A stretch of 64,000 bases of DNA. It comes from Ophioderma brevispina. Lineage: Eukaryota > Echinodermata > Ophiuroidea > Amphilepidida > Ophiodermatidae. The notes under the pieces were generated by a model that was not told the origin of the DNA, did no database searches, and worked only from the letters and a program-made list of their open reading frames with translations. A program made the position numbers and the translations under genes. Numbering within the stretch: the stretch's first letter is position 1; each line of letters opens with the position of its first letter. The DNA is taken from assembly GCA_023653785.1 (NCBI GenBank), contig JAMKCH010088373.1:50204-114203 (forward strand), written 5' to 3'. Positions 48,475 to 61,982 of this stretch are shown in pieces.

Positions 48475-51400
48475 CTGAACTAAGCACATGCTGGGTTAGG
48501 GCCCATGTATTGATCACAAATGCCTGTGAATGGCATCTTAACATCAATGCATTTGATTGCATGCGTGCCAACCTTTTTATTATGTAGCATCCGTAATGGC
48601 ATAGATGACCACAAGGTGTGGCATGGTACTGTCATGCATTTCAACATGCATCTTTTCTTCAAACACAGTTATTAGAGGTCATGTAGTAAAATCAATTGTT
48701 TGCTGAGAGTCCTCCAAAAACATCCCAGATGTATAGCAAACAGTTTCCATAGAAAATAAATAAAGATGGGAGCTATGCACTCAATCTCTGAACTTCTTGA
48801 ACTTTCTTGTAAATGTAAATTATGTAACATTTCGACACCTGTGTCTATGCATGACCCCCATCTTGACCTAGCCATTAAGAGTTTAACAATGGGGTACGCC
48901 TGTAGAAGAAATCAGATAACTTGCTGAAATTACGTCTACCTATTTCAATAACTCAAAGATTCATGCGACACTCAATGGTATAAAAAACAGGAAAATGGAA
49001 TATGTTAAAACCTCAAGACGTCTCTACTTCTGTGACAGTTACTCCACCCAGAATTAAATATCTGTTCCTTTAAGGAGACGGTTTCATATGGACCTGCTTT
49101 TGATAATGCCTTTTGCTTTTCCAGACGCTGTAATGAGTGAAGATAACGGCCAACATGTCAGCACTATGAAGTTGAATCTGTTAATGGATTCTACATTCTC
49201 GTAATTATATTAAGTTACAAATGGCACCGCAGTGCTTCATGTAATTTCATTATGCGCAATTTGCTAAATGCAATGGGAATTATTATTATGATGATGAAAT
49301 ATTAGGCCTAAACATCTCCAAAACAGACAACTATTGAAATGGAGCCATTCAATTTTGGATGATTTGATTAATACCTCTTCTAGCCTTCCATACTGCATGT
49401 ATAAGAGATGATATTAAAAAAGAGACATTTATTACATGTTTCACATACCTGAGAAAGCGCTAATGTAAGCAGAATTTTGTTTGCTTTCAAGACAAGTTAC
49501 ACAAAGTTATTTGATCAAACTTCTTATCATATCTCAAGAAGAAATCCTCCAAACTAGACATAAACTACAATTTTGTAATCTAGCCAAGAAAACCTGTCAC
49601 AAACAAACCAACAAAAGTAACTTGTGAGATACAAGTAGATGAACCAATACACGAAATAGATCGAAGCCACCTGCTGACGAGGAAATACAAATACTCATCT
49701 CTCAAATAATTTCCCAATCCTAATATTATTCACAACCTGTTTATGATCATTCAAATGTACATGAATTACACATAATTTCCCCTTTGATCTATAACCACTA
49801 ATATCATTTCCCCATACAACTATCACAAAATATGAATACAGTACACTACTGTTTAAAAATTCTTTACGTTCTCTGTCTTCTGGTAGCTCTTGGCCACAAT
49901 AGCAAGCCACATATCTTACTAAATTCAATCGGCAAAATCTATACAAACTTTTCCTTTTCAAATTAGGCTGAAATTAAAGCAAGCAATGCTACATATCAGA
50001 GGGCTTTACAGTGTTAAGATGTGTTCCCGTACGTTCTATTCAGAATAGAACACTGGCACGTATTCTGCTGCCAAGATTTTTCACAAACATTTAACTTCAG
50101 CTATCAGAGAGTGGTCTACGTCAAAGTTGGAGGCAGTAAGATTTCTATCTCTGTTGAGAACATACTGAGTATCATAACCAGACCCTGGCTGAGTGGCTGG
50201 ACAAACTTAAGCATTACTTATGTGCTACACTGCTGCATAGCAGTTTGGATCTCTTGAATGAAACATGAGTATGTTAAAGGAAATGAGAAACCTGGAATGT
50301 GTGGCCTATAGATTATAAAAGGCAGACTTATGGGTGCTGATCTGCTATGACTGATCTGTTGAGTGTATGTAAATTTTAGGAGGAAACCAAAGAATTTTCA
50401 TGATAACTTTGATAATTTGGAGTTATTTTTTTAGAAGAAAACTTAAATTACAATGCTTTAATTCTACCTCCCTGAATTAAATCAATCATCTACTAAAATT
50501 ATAGCAAATTTATTGGAAATATAAATCAACATCTCACTTATGGGCTAGTCTCATTGCATTTACTGCCAAGAGACTATCTTTTCTCTCATTTTCTAAGTGT
50601 TCTAAAAAACAAGGTCCTTCTTCTGACATCTGTACTAAATGGGGTGCAAAATGGCAGCCACGTTTTTATACATCAAGTATATCCAGTTTATAATCAAAAC
50701 ATGGTGGCATTCTATTTGTGTGGTATAGGTCTGGTGTCAAAATCTTCAGAGGGCAGTTCAGCAGGGATTTCACATCTTTGGACATACAAAAGAAAAGAGT
50801 TTCACTGGCATGGGATGACTTCAGTCAAGAATTTTCCATCCAATTAAAGTGCTACTCAGCACAAAATTACTTTGTCTATAGTAGAGTATGTAAAGCTTGG
50901 GGCAAGAATATTTACAAGTTCCAAAGATGTACTTGAAACAGATTAATCAGGTTAGTTGATAGAATCATTTATTCACAGTAGTTCCAGATCCAACTGACAA
51001 TTATTTTGGTACCCACAGATAAAATTATTTCAATTCCTATCAGTAATCTTGTTCTCTCTGGTCAGTGTTTCTAGAACTTGGTATCAGCAAATCTCTTCTC
51101 TGGTTTTGATGAAGTCATCAAGCTTTTGGGGTGCCATTTGAAAATAAGCTAATCATAGAAATCCTAATTGATGGACATGTCAAAAAGCAGTGCCTACTAA
51201 TTTAGACTACAATATTCTTATTTTCTAATTAGTTAAAAGTGAGTTGTGACATAGAATAGTTTAACTATTCTCCAGGCAATTGCCCTAAGCATTACCATTG
51301 TTGAATTGGGTAAAACATCATCATTATGTGGACACATTGGATTATTAATCTAACACTTGTGTAAGAGGCGATATTTGTTAAAACAACAATCGACATTACA

Positions 51401-51669
51401 TGTGAGCAAACTTGAACAATGCATAATATTTATTGCACGTACTTCAAGACAATCATTCAACATGTTGTGTAGAATTTAGCATACAGCTCGAGTCTGATAA
51501 CCTAGCGTTAATAAGCTTATAGTCTAGCCAGGCATAGCTGGCAAGCAAAGTCCACAGTGTACGTGTAATTGAGTTGTTGTTGACAAGCTTAATATGGAAA
51601 GGAGTTGTGAGTGAGGTTATGTAACACAAATATTAACTGCTCTAGATTTGGGGAATGTGAAAATATACA
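48475..51669. other. Unassigned; small ORFs
   Basis: 49695-49961 on the minus strand (88 codons, containing YVACYCGQELPEDRERKEFL) and 50554-50847 on the plus strand (97 codons) are open but lack a recognised motif or neighbouring exon. Confidence 0.3.
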
Positions 51670-51755
51670 GTCCCTAGGTGAATTGGAGACCGTAGCCTAC
51701 CATTTTATGAGGACCAGAGGCTCTCAGGATTACAGTCTCCACATCACCTAGGGAC
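51670..51755. repeat. 86-bp foldback
   Basis: gtccctaggtgaattggaga + c (51670-51690) pairs with gtctccacatcacctaggga + c (51735-51755), with two mismatches. The 44-base loop is unrelated. It lies just outside the tandem duplication at 51783-56820. Confidence 0.85.
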
Positions 51756-52263
51756 AAAAGATTTCACCATTTGCCTTGTAAGTACTAAATAATTGTAAAA
51801 ATACAATATTACTCTTCCTCAGGGGTGTCTGTTCTCCACAAGATACAAAATCCTCCACCCTTCCACAAATTCTTCCCCTATTCTTTTATCATGCATTTTC
51901 ACATAACAGAGTTACATAGCTCACAACGTCACCGATAGCATTGTACGGACGTACCGTTGTTGATTCGTTCTCAACCCATTGCCATGCAAATTAGCGCGTC
52001 ACGCCCGGCGCAGTGTTCACGGAAGTGCGTTTACGCTGTACGCTTAAGTCGACGCGCTGTTCGTAACGTTTAGAACTCTGACTACGCGCAATGCAAACTG
52101 CAAAGCACAGACAAGTCAAAGCTAGCGTTTTGCTTTATATTTTGCTAAATGTTACTAGGAAAGAATTTCTGTCGAACTTGGAACATTTTAGTGTTAAAAG
52201 TGAGAATACTTAGTTCCTCTAACACTATATTAATAAGTTTCATAAGATTTTTCGTTGTTGAAA

Positions 52264-52472
52264 GGGATTCAAACATGGTAGAGAGTGGTTCATCACAAAT
52301 CAACAACTCTGCATCAATGCGTTCCCGCGTATTTTTTATCCCGCCGGGCGGCTAAAGCCGCCCTCGCGGGATAAAATACGCGGACGCATGGAGGGGCATG
52401 GTGGGGAGGACTGGGGGGAGAAGTCGTTGTTGATTTAGGTGATGACCCACTCTCCTAACATGTTTGAATCCC
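52264..52472. mobile_element. Palindromic MITE with GC-rich stem
   Basis: gggattcaaacatggtagag at the left is mirrored at the right end (52446-52472). Nested inside, 52319-52386 forms a GC-rich hairpin (cccgcgtattttttatcccg... with a taaa loop). Absent from the right-hand duplicate copy, consistent with insertion. It is part of a larger left-copy-specific block beginning near 51912. Confidence 0.85.
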
Positions 52473-53538
52473 TAAATCCGTCAAATCTTCCCCTATGGGC
52501 AAAAATTATTGCCCGACCCTAGAACAGAAGTATTGGAGAATAGACACCCCTGCTCTTCCCCTCCTACATCCAAGTACCGCTATCTAAATCTTCTAACCCC
52601 TAATGCATGGTGATATTGCCATCATCAAATTTGACTGTTTATTGTATCTGTAGGCCTGTATTATCTAACTAAATCTACTATTTGCAATTACTTTGCAGGA
52701 TTGAATGATGTGTTATGACATCCCATAGATGCTACTAAGCCATCCCCTCTGGAATTCCCTATGATTGGCAGGACTAAAAATAAAAGGTACCCTAAAGCTT
52801 GCAACATACAAACATGCAGAAGCTGCTGTAGGCACTACACTTGACAAGTTGAAGTGACATGTCAAGCAAACTCTGTTAAAAAGGGATGTTTTTTAATTAT
52901 TTTTCTCCATTTGACAACTAGTATACCACTCAAAATTACAGAACAGAATATCCTAAGATCTGCGTGCATGAATGGAAGTCGCTTTTTCCCCATTTGGGTG
53001 ATTGGCAACCCTAAGCAGCTGGAAAGGTTCTCCTGCCACTAAATATGGGTTCTAGACAATTTAAACTTTCAGGATCTGTTGTCGAGGAAATACACTTATT
53101 AGAATCAGATTTAAGCATGCTCTACTTGAACTATGTCTGGGTCTACCAATCATGCAGAACTCCTTTCAACTTAATAGAAAAGGCTCTTAAACCTAGTTTA
53201 ATTTGAACATTACTCTTGCCACTAGATTCTCATCATTTTTCTTTCTTGATCACCTAAAACTAGTATGGTTCATGTGCCTGTCATTTTGAGAATCTTAGCC
53301 TGTAATTTCCTGGCAGTTTCTTCTTTCTAAGTGCTCTCTCTGGATCTTAATCATCTGTGGCGAGTGAGAAAAAAAACAATTGTGCATGATGGGGTGTGAC
53401 GACAGGCTCTACCTCTTAGCAATGGGCTGCAGGTCCAGACGAGAGAAGAAACCTATCCCATGCTGCATTATTGGTTTGGACATAAAACTAACAGGTCATG
53501 TGACTTTACTTAGTACCCACTCACAAGCTTACAGACCC

Positions 53539-53824
53539 CAGAGGGTGTTTTGAATCAATCCCATGATGCATAGCAATGTGCCTATACTGTATTGTACTAA
53601 ACACATGTTAGGGATAAAAAGGGTTTCAAAAGTTTAAGAGCCACAAGACATTTCATAATCATGCAAAAAAATCCCTAAGTACTAACGCTTTGTGGGCTAA
53701 AATGAGCGTTAAAGTCAGGGTTTTTTATGTGTTAAGAATAGGATTTTTATGTGATCACATGACCCTATTGAGGTGAAACTTCCCAAAACTGGTGCATTGT
53801 GGGATTGACTCAAAACACCCTCTG
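53539..53824. mobile_element. 286-bp TIR MITE with target duplication
   Basis: Terminal inverted repeats of 32 bp, cagagggtgttttga[a/g]tcaa..., with three mismatches. Flanked by tacagaccc (53530-53538) and cacagaccc (53825-53833), a 9-bp repeat with one mismatch (or 8 bp exact with one base offset). The duplicate copy shows an unoccupied site near 55625-55640. CAG-start and 8-9-bp duplication are hAT-like. Another left end begins at 63983-63984 and runs off the window. Confidence 0.9.
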
Positions 53825-55011
53825 CACAGACCCCAACTTATACATTCGTAGCATTCATGGAAAACATTTACCCAATTTGGGAGATGATATCTAAAACTAA
53901 CCATATCCTGCCTAATTGATATTGATTACAGTATTGTAGAATGCAATGCATTATGGGATTGGAACCTATTCACTGAAACAGGTCTGAAAAGCATAACATC
54001 CGGCTCATATAGCACTTGTGAAACATTCACACAAGGGAATTCTTAATCAAAATTATCTGCGTACTCCTGTCTTTGAAAGAAATAGATAGCTTCATGTTCT
54101 GCAATACCAGCAACTCCTCAAACAGGTCCTGTTCTTGTTCTGATTAATGTCTATTGTGTTATCTACTTGATATGAGAGCCTGGCACTTGCACATACACCC
54201 CATCACGTTACCATGGGAAACAAACTTGTGGTTTTGATGGTCCGAAGCATTTTAGCATTTTGCAAAGCCCGTATTCAGTAGTTCTAATTTGATGGTTACC
54301 TTGAAACAGCGTTTTTTTGTTTATATCTTGGGAATGAAATGGATTTGAGGCTCAATTTCAGAACGACAATGAGAAAAATATGGCCTTTCTCTAATTCAAA
54401 ATCCATACAACTCCGGTTAAATCATGGGGGGTCCCATTTTTTTTAAATCAGAATTTTAATGCCATGTCACACAATTTTAAAGTGTTGAAACACAAGAAAT
54501 TACACAAGAATGATCCGATTTGTTTCCCTTCCCTGTATGCTGCCTGACCACTCTTGTCAATTTTGTGGTTTTAGTTATGAGTTTACATTTAGTGATAAAT
54601 TACATAGGCCTATACAGTAAAGGCGAAAATCATGGTGATGTTTTTGGCCATAATGACTTGTGGTAAATTGTGGTACTTTTGTGTGTGAAAACACATTTTG
54701 TCCTTCCTTGGTCCTAGTCTACCATTTGAGGGCAAATTGAAGGAATTTATATTTTTTTGGAGATCAGCCAGTGTCCCTTTTAATGATGAGATTGCAGCTC
54801 ACTGTAATGGCAAGATAAATTATCAAGTCTATCACACATAATCACAGTCACTGAGATTACCCAGTCAATAGTGAAGCACGCACTGACCAATGACTGTACC
54901 ATGTAAAAAATTCATGCAAGGAATACAAAACCTTTATCCATTGGGATTACGCTGTAAAACAGCATGCGCCTTAACGGCAGCCTGCCTTGATAGAATATGG
55001 CTGCCTCCCTA

Positions 55012-56820
55012 TACTAAATAATTGTAAAATCAATATTACTCTTCCTCAGGGGTGTCTGTTCTCCACAAGATACAAAATCCCCACCCTTCACCACATATCC
55101 CCCCTATTCCGTGCTCAATTTTACTTTTCTTATGCTTTTTTCACATACCAGTTAACCAAGCATCCATCAAATCTTCCCCAATGGGTAAAATATTCCTGAT
55201 CATAGAAAAGAATTATGGAAGAATAGACACCCCTGCTCTTTTCCCCTCCCACATCCAAGTACCGCTATCTAAATCTTCTAACCCCTAATGCATGGTGATA
55301 TTACCATCATCAAATTGGAAAATCTCATCATTTTTCTTGATCACAGCTAACACTCTTATGGTTCATGTGCCTGTCATTTTGAGAATCTTAGCCTGTATGT
55401 CCTGGCCAGTTTTCCCTTCTTTCTAATTGCTCTCTCTGGATCTTAATCATCTGTGGCGATGAGAAAAAAACAATTTGTGAAATTGGAAGTGGGGTGTGAC
55501 GACAGGCTCTAACTCTTAGCAATGGGCTGCAGGTCCAGACGAGAAAGAACCTTCCCATGCTGCATATTGGTTTGGACATAAAACTAACAGTCATATACTT
55601 TACTTAGTACCCACTCACAAGCTTCCACTGACCCCAACTATATATTCGTAGCATTTATGGAACACCTGTACCCAATTTGGGAGATGATATCTAAAACTAA
55701 CCATATCCTGCCTAATTGATAGTGATTACAGTATGGTAGAATGCAATGCATTATGGGGATTGAAACCTATTCACTGAAACAGGTCTGAAAGCAATAACAT
55801 CCGCTCATATAGCACTTGTGAAACTTCACACAATGGGAATTCTTAATCAAATTATCTGCGACTCATGTCTTTGACATAAATAGATCGCTTCTTGTTCTGC
55901 AATACCAGCAACTCCTCAAAACAGGTCCTGTTCTGTTTGATTAATGTCTATTGTGTTATCTACTTGATAAGAGCCTGCATTGCACATACCCCCTCAGTAC
56001 CATGGGAAACAAACTTTGTGTTTTTGATGGTAGAAGTGCAATATGCATTTTGCAAGCCCTATTCAAGTACTGTGCTAATTTTGATGGTTAACCATTGAAA
56101 CAGCGTTTTTTTGTTTATATCTTGGGAATGAATGGATTTGAGGGCTCAAATTTCAGGACGACAATGAGAAAAATTGGCCTTTCATCTAATATCAAAATCC
56201 ATACACTTCAGGTTAAATCGGGGGGGGGGGGGGAGGGGTCCCCAATTTTTTGTTTTAATCAGAATTTTAATGCCATGTCCACAATTTTAAAAGTGTTAAA
56301 CACAAGGACTTACCAAAATGATCCGAGTTGGTTTCCTTTCCCTGTAATGCTGCCTGACTCACTCTTGTCACTTTTTGTGGTTTTATTTATTGAGTTTTAC
56401 ATGTGTGATAAATTAACATAGGCCTATACCATTAAAGGAAAATCATGGTGATGTTTTTGGCCATAATGACTTGTGGTAATTGTGGTACTTTTGTGTGTGA
56501 AAACACATTTTGTTCCTCCTTGGTCCTAGTCTATCATTGAGGGCAAATTGAAGGAATTTTATATTTTTGGAATCAGCCAGTGTCCCTTTATGATGAGATT
56601 GCAGCTCACTGTATGGCAAGATAAAATTAATCAAGTCTATCACCATAATCACAGTCCTGAGATTAACAGTCAATAGTGAAGCACGCATACCAATGCACTG
56701 TACCATGTAAAAAATTCATGCAAGGAATACAAAAACCTTTATTCCTTGGGAATTACGCTGTAAAACAGCATGCATCCATGTACGGCAATACCTGCTTGAT
56801 AGAATATGTCTGCCTCCCTA
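55012..56820. repeat. Tandem duplication, right copy (1.8 kb)
   Basis: Shorter partner of 51783-55011. It lacks the three left-specific blocks and has its own G run (56219-56232) and many single-base indels. The density of small indels exceeds what I would expect for a very recent duplication and fits either an older duplication or a second haplotype. Confidence 0.93.
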
Positions 56821-56824
56821 TACT

Positions 56825-57260
56825 CACAGGCCTTGTGTACCTATCGTCACACACATTTGATGGCTCCTCAGGAGTTAAATTCAGACAGTGACCCTCACCT
56901 CACAACCCTAAGTCGTTCAAAAGCAACAATTCAGATGACGTTGAGAGCCTTTTCTTGTATCCTGCATGAGATGGCATTAGTCATGTGCTTTGACTATTCC
57001 ATCCTTCCAAAGACACAAAGAAATAGCCTGGTTTGAATATGTGCCTTTTTTGTCATGGCTAATAACTTTTCTGTTTTTTCTATAACATATTTTGAGGTGT
57101 CTTTACAATTGAACTATGAAGTAATGTCTTACATAGATCATCATGCTACAATGAACCAACAGATCCATGGGATCACTAGTGTTCTTGACGTTAAGTGTCA
57201 CTTTACTCAGATGACCTGACCTTGGATGTGATGTTTGACCTCATTATACTCTGGACTATA
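56825..57260. other. Unassigned DNA right of the duplication
   Basis: Ordinary AT-rich sequence; no exon or repeat recognised. Confidence 0.35.
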
Positions 57261-57366
57261 ATTGGTTGTTACAATGGCACACGTGTGCGTCTCTCTACGT
57301 GTACACAGCGCCTTCGTGCAATCAGATGGTGCGCCGTTTTGCGGGCATGCAAGCGACTTGGAACAG
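57261..57366 (+). repeat. Interspersed repeat shared with 16759-16866
   Basis: GC-richer block matching 16759-16866 in inverse orientation; the gcaatcagatgg and gggcatgcaagcg words are shared. See that entry for the reasoning against a coding origin. Confidence 0.75.
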
Positions 57367-57453
57367 GTAACAGGGCATTGTGGCCAACGACTCTACAAGG
57401 AAGGTTCCATGTTGCATCTATGACCCAAGTTTGTATAAAATGGATTGATTCAG

Positions 57454-57546
57454 CCCAAATTATTGGTCTAGCTATGAGTTACAAATATTGGCGATACGTC
57501 AGTCGAGCCCAATATTTAAACTCATAGCGAGACCATTAATATTGGG
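57454..57546. repeat. 93-bp foldback
   Basis: cccaaattattggtctagct... at 57454-57491 is inversely repeated at 57509-57546 with about six mismatches. The short loop is gatacgtcag-like. It is probably a tiny MITE or a foldback remnant. Confidence 0.85.
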
Positions 57547-60500
57547 CGCACATATCCATTTGATCATTATCATGCGTAGGATGCGATATATCGCGTATCG
57601 AACACCTCAAAGCATGATAAATGTTGTGCAATTGGTTTAAAGTTTTTGACTGCACCAAAACTTTCATGTAGGCCTATCTTAACAGGCAAGAGAGAGGCAG
57701 GCCGAAGGCGGAGTATCAGCAGGCAAGAACGATGACGGTTAGTGTCTAACTTTGTTTAGTGACACAAAAATATGTAATTTCAAAAGCCATAATGGCATTT
57801 GCTTACTGCTATCAGCTGTCAGTGCAAATGACTACTTACAGGGACGTGATGGTCCATCTCCTATCCACCTTGTTCTGTAAATAAACTTGGTCTCATTCCA
57901 ACAATGACAGGCTTAATTGAAGATTTATACAATTGGATAACATAAAACAAGACTCTCTTGATCACCTCTTGTGTGTATACATGTGTGGTAACTCTGGATT
58001 CAAAATGACATTGTATGCAAGCCGCTAGTACACTCCATCACGATGTGTTATCCGTCATGTTCCCCGTTCTAAGGGAAATGCCGTTTCCATTTCACTGCTG
58101 TGATGGATTTGGTGTGAAAACTGAATTCCTAACAATTTCTGGGATTCGCTCGGGGTCAGGATATAAATTTGAGCCGTCATATGTCACGCTACATCCTATG
58201 CATGACACCCATAACGCGCCAATCACTGCAAAACATGCATTCTAGATAATTCAGCGGGCAATATCAATTTCCCTGGCATGGTATCATCAGTTTTCTACAG
58301 GTGAATTTTCCCAGGTATATACACTAGGGATTAAAAGCAGGCATGTCATGGCCGTCCCACTTTCAAGCAATTTTCAAAGATTCCTACATCATCTCAATTC
58401 CTAAATAGCATTTTCCTCTATATTGAACCCCTGTATTTAAATGCACTGCAACGATGACAAAATTATTCTTGGCACTTAGAAGTAAGCTGCCCAAGCCTTA
58501 GTAATGGAAAAACTTAATGACAAATTTATCCTTGGGAATATCCAAAATATATATATTCAAACACTTTTCCCCTCTCTCAGCCATTTTCAACAACTTTACA
58601 AAAATGAGTACTTTACAGCTAAATCCATTTAAAATACAACTAAACTGCATAAGAGGAACATAAAGAGCTTATACATATGTAGAAAACAAGCAAACAAAAA
58701 ACATCACTATTTGCTAATCATCTGAGAACCCTCGACCAAAAGTACACACAACAGCAAACTAAACTCTTTTTAGATGCACCTCCGAACACATGTACAAGCC
58801 ACACATCGGTTAATTTATACCTTGCACAATGCCACAATGTATCAACTCCTTTGCAGCTGGAAAAACTGGATAGCTACTTTTTCATCAAGTCACCATCCAA
58901 TGCTTACAGTACAGATTCTCCTGCACTTGCCGTGCATGGACACTACTGTGTTTCTGCTGTGTAGTCACTTCCGATTTTGCTCTTGCCCTTTTTCCAGGTG
59001 CAGTGATCAGGGCATTGACAGAATGGGATTCAAGCAAAACTCTATAGGTTTTTTTTTCTTACATCGTGTAATCATTTTGAGAAAATAACACAAATTTTCT
59101 TGTGAGTACTGAGTAGTCTTTTCTGCTTTTTCTTTTGCATGCAGGTGGATTCTACCTAATCCCTTTGAATTGAGATTTGATTGTGCCTTCAGCCCACAAA
59201 GCAGCTTCTCTCTTAACTCACAAGATAAATACCCACAAGAGTCCACAATGCCCAATTGAATACATATTTTGATATCATCTTGTGCAGAATTTAATGTCAC
59301 ATTCACTTCAAATACTTCCTGTTCAAATATCCTTTCTGATTATCTAAACATCTATGTACACAGTGTTGTAAAGGTGGGTAAGGTAGTGTATAACAGAGGT
59401 AGCCAAAGTGATGAAATTCAGGAAAAGATCTAAAAACTGGCATACAGTCTACAGAATTCTTTTGGCCATGCAATGAAAAATATACTTTTTGGTAACATGT
59501 TTGAACTAAGTGAAAAGACTGACATTTTTGGAAAGAAATTCAATTTGGTTTCTACGCATACTCCCAATCCATTCTCACTCAAGGTCTGAGGTCATCTATT
59601 ATTGACATAAAACTTGAACTGACAAACTGGAAATTGAATTTGACCAATTCTGGTCGCGAGGTTTATTTACATGCTACGTGCTCTGAAAGGCAAGGGGAAA
59701 CTGTTCCGCAACAACCAAATGTCAAGTGCGTATGAATAGAATTATCATTGAGGTGTTAATTACTAATGGAAATGAATAAATAGAGGCTGACATAACAAAG
59801 TAAATGTAAGGTTTGACATACAACATACTAATTGGTAGCTCAATTTGGTTGTATGTAACTATCAGTCAAAACACATTTAGACGGTTGGTGAAACTTTCCA
59901 AACAGATCCTACACAAAGGTTGGTATTTTAAGATAAAATCATCGCAAGGTTAAGAGTCCTGTAAAGTTATAATAAGCCCTCTTAAAGCCTTCAGTTTGCT
60001 AATTGTTCTTAAACTATGGAAATTTAGGCCTTTCACAGGGTTTTTTGGAATTTTTTGATTTGACGGGGGGGGGGGAGTTCCCAGTATTATTTCAGCAGTC
60101 CTCATGACGGGCAAGTAATGCAGGCAAGAGAGGTCAACCAAAAAACTATTTCTGGAAAAGCAAAAATGTGAGGGTTTTATAACCATAAAAAAATGGTCTT
60201 CTGGCTGAAGATCAAGTAAATTGACTGAAAAGGAGTTAAAAGTGGCCTTTTATCAACGTAAGGGGACAAATCTCAGACGACAAGGACATTTCCTTTCTTA
60301 GATTAGAAACAGGGACTAGATTTGTAAAATTTCCCGAGAGGAAGGCCAGCCTCCTTATGATTCCAACTCCCCATTATTTAATGTCAACACGAAGCTGTTT
60401 TGGATAGTATTAATTTACATACAATTACCGTATTTCTGTCTTGGATGAACCATGACCCATTACTCAATTTCTTGAAGTATTCTTGTATACTAAAGCCTGA

Positions 60501-61648
60501 GTTGAGTTATTTCCTCTTCACATTCCTGACAACTTCCACCTGGTTTATGTTTGCCACCTTTATCTCAGGATGGACTTGTTTACCGTAAAAATATATAGTT
60601 GACCTCTTAAACAATGCACATTTTATCCCATTAAAGGTTAGAAATACCATTATGAAAATAGGACAAAACCTAGAGCTTGTCCCCACGCAAATGGTTATCC
60701 TACATTCAATAAACTAAACACCATACTCTTATTTTCTAACTCTAAACTTAACTTCTATCCTACACCTTCAAGGGGATGGCCCAACCCCCAATTAATAGTC
60801 TATAGATTTTTCATCTTAATTAGAATTGGCCTTAACCCTCAAAAACCCCCCATCTGTAAAGTTGACCACCCGATATTCACCCGTTTTTAAATGAGAGCTA
60901 AAAACGTGATTTTGTAATCCCATAGAAGTACTGTGTAAAATTAATATTTGTCGACCAAAATGGGCATATTTTTGGTCATAAACATCCAAACCCAAACATC
61001 CGTTAGCCCTACTAAGCATTTCACGGGTAAATGAGAAAAATATTTTTCTTTTTTTAATTGATACCAAAAAAATTATTGACCACTTCTGGTTAAAATCTGG
61101 GGGTCCATGGGGACAAGGCTATTGCGAGTCGGGCCATGGACCTTTAACTGTAACCTAATTAACCTGGACTTAAGGGACACAGGGCTTTCTGAGGATACAT
61201 ATTTCTCTAAATCTGCAGTTGGTTGGTTAGAGACCCTTTCGATTAATTTTGAAGTTTTACGACCATCGTAATGTTGATTTGAAAACATTTTATGTGGAAG
61301 GTTTTAGATGGACAATGATATCAATGAAGGAGGCTTTTTAATTATGGAGAAGATACAAGCATGAGCTGTTATTGCACAATATAGTTTATCAAGATTGAAA
61401 AATCTGCAGGCAAATTTCTGATCTTTAAACACTAACCTGTTATAGTCGCTACAGCTGAGACAGTTCAAATAAATTGCTTCGTTACAATGCCAATCAATAT
61501 AGAATAGCATAAAGGCAATCATAAATATGCCATGGGCCCAGGACACAGTTTACTCTGCCATGGCAAACATATGTGACACAGATGCATTCCTTAAGTGAAG
61601 ACCTGTCTTCCATATTCCGAACAAGCAAAATTATGCATTCATGCTTAT
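57547..61648. other. Unassigned; one GC-balanced ORF patch
   Basis: 58010-58250 has open frames on both strands. Plus: 76 codons from an ATG. Minus: after tgttttgcag, a reading containing GSNLYPDPERIPEIVRNSVF ends at a stop 43 codons on. Neither can be preferred. A G run lies at 60065-60075. 61649-61668 is a lone end of the 3839-4207 MITE family. Confidence 0.3.
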
Positions 61649-61775
61649 TTAAAGGTACTATCAGTGACTCTTGCACATCAGAGAAAATGAGAAAAATACA
61701 AAATCACTTAAAAATAGCAGGCTAAAGGACCTTTCAGCCCCCTAAGATTTGAAGGTGAAAGTGATGTAAACGTTT

Positions 61776-61982
61776 AAAATATATAAATTTTCCAGAATAT
61801 GAACTATAAAATGTCACCAAATACCCCTAAAATAAAGGTTTCCGGCCATGTTTCATAATTTAAAGCAAGGAGCTTCAGGGGGCTTCCCCTGACCCCACCA
61901 AGGTGCTCTGCCTCCTGGACCCCCATCAGGTTCAACAGAACTTCAACTGGGGCCCCCTTCAATGTTGAAAATCTTCCTAACC
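61776..61982 (+). repeat. 207-bp direct repeat, left copy
   Basis: Near-identical to 62227-62435; it includes the GC-rich words gcttcagggggcttcccctg and ctgcctcctggacccccatc. Only a few single-base differences exist, so the duplication is recent compared with other repeats here. Confidence 0.95.

Larger units (their letters stand above)
51783..55011. repeat. Tandem duplication, left copy (3.2 kb)
   Basis: Collinear with 55012-56820. Both begin tactaaataattgtaaaa and end ...ctgcctccctata; TACT stands at the left border, the junction and the right border. The left copy contains extra blocks absent from the right: about 51912-52480, 52640-53222 and the MITE 53539-53824. Shared parts differ by substitutions and many 1-3-base indels. 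No frame is conserved between copies, so the unit is non-coding. Confidence 0.93.

Noticed and set aside
55388..55594. Minus-strand ORF inside the duplicated unit
   Set aside because: The corresponding frame in the left copy is disrupted by indels, so it is not conserved coding sequence.
58010..58250. Exon with coding-like readings on both strands
   Set aside because: Two equally plausible opposite-strand readings and no decisive splice or start signal.
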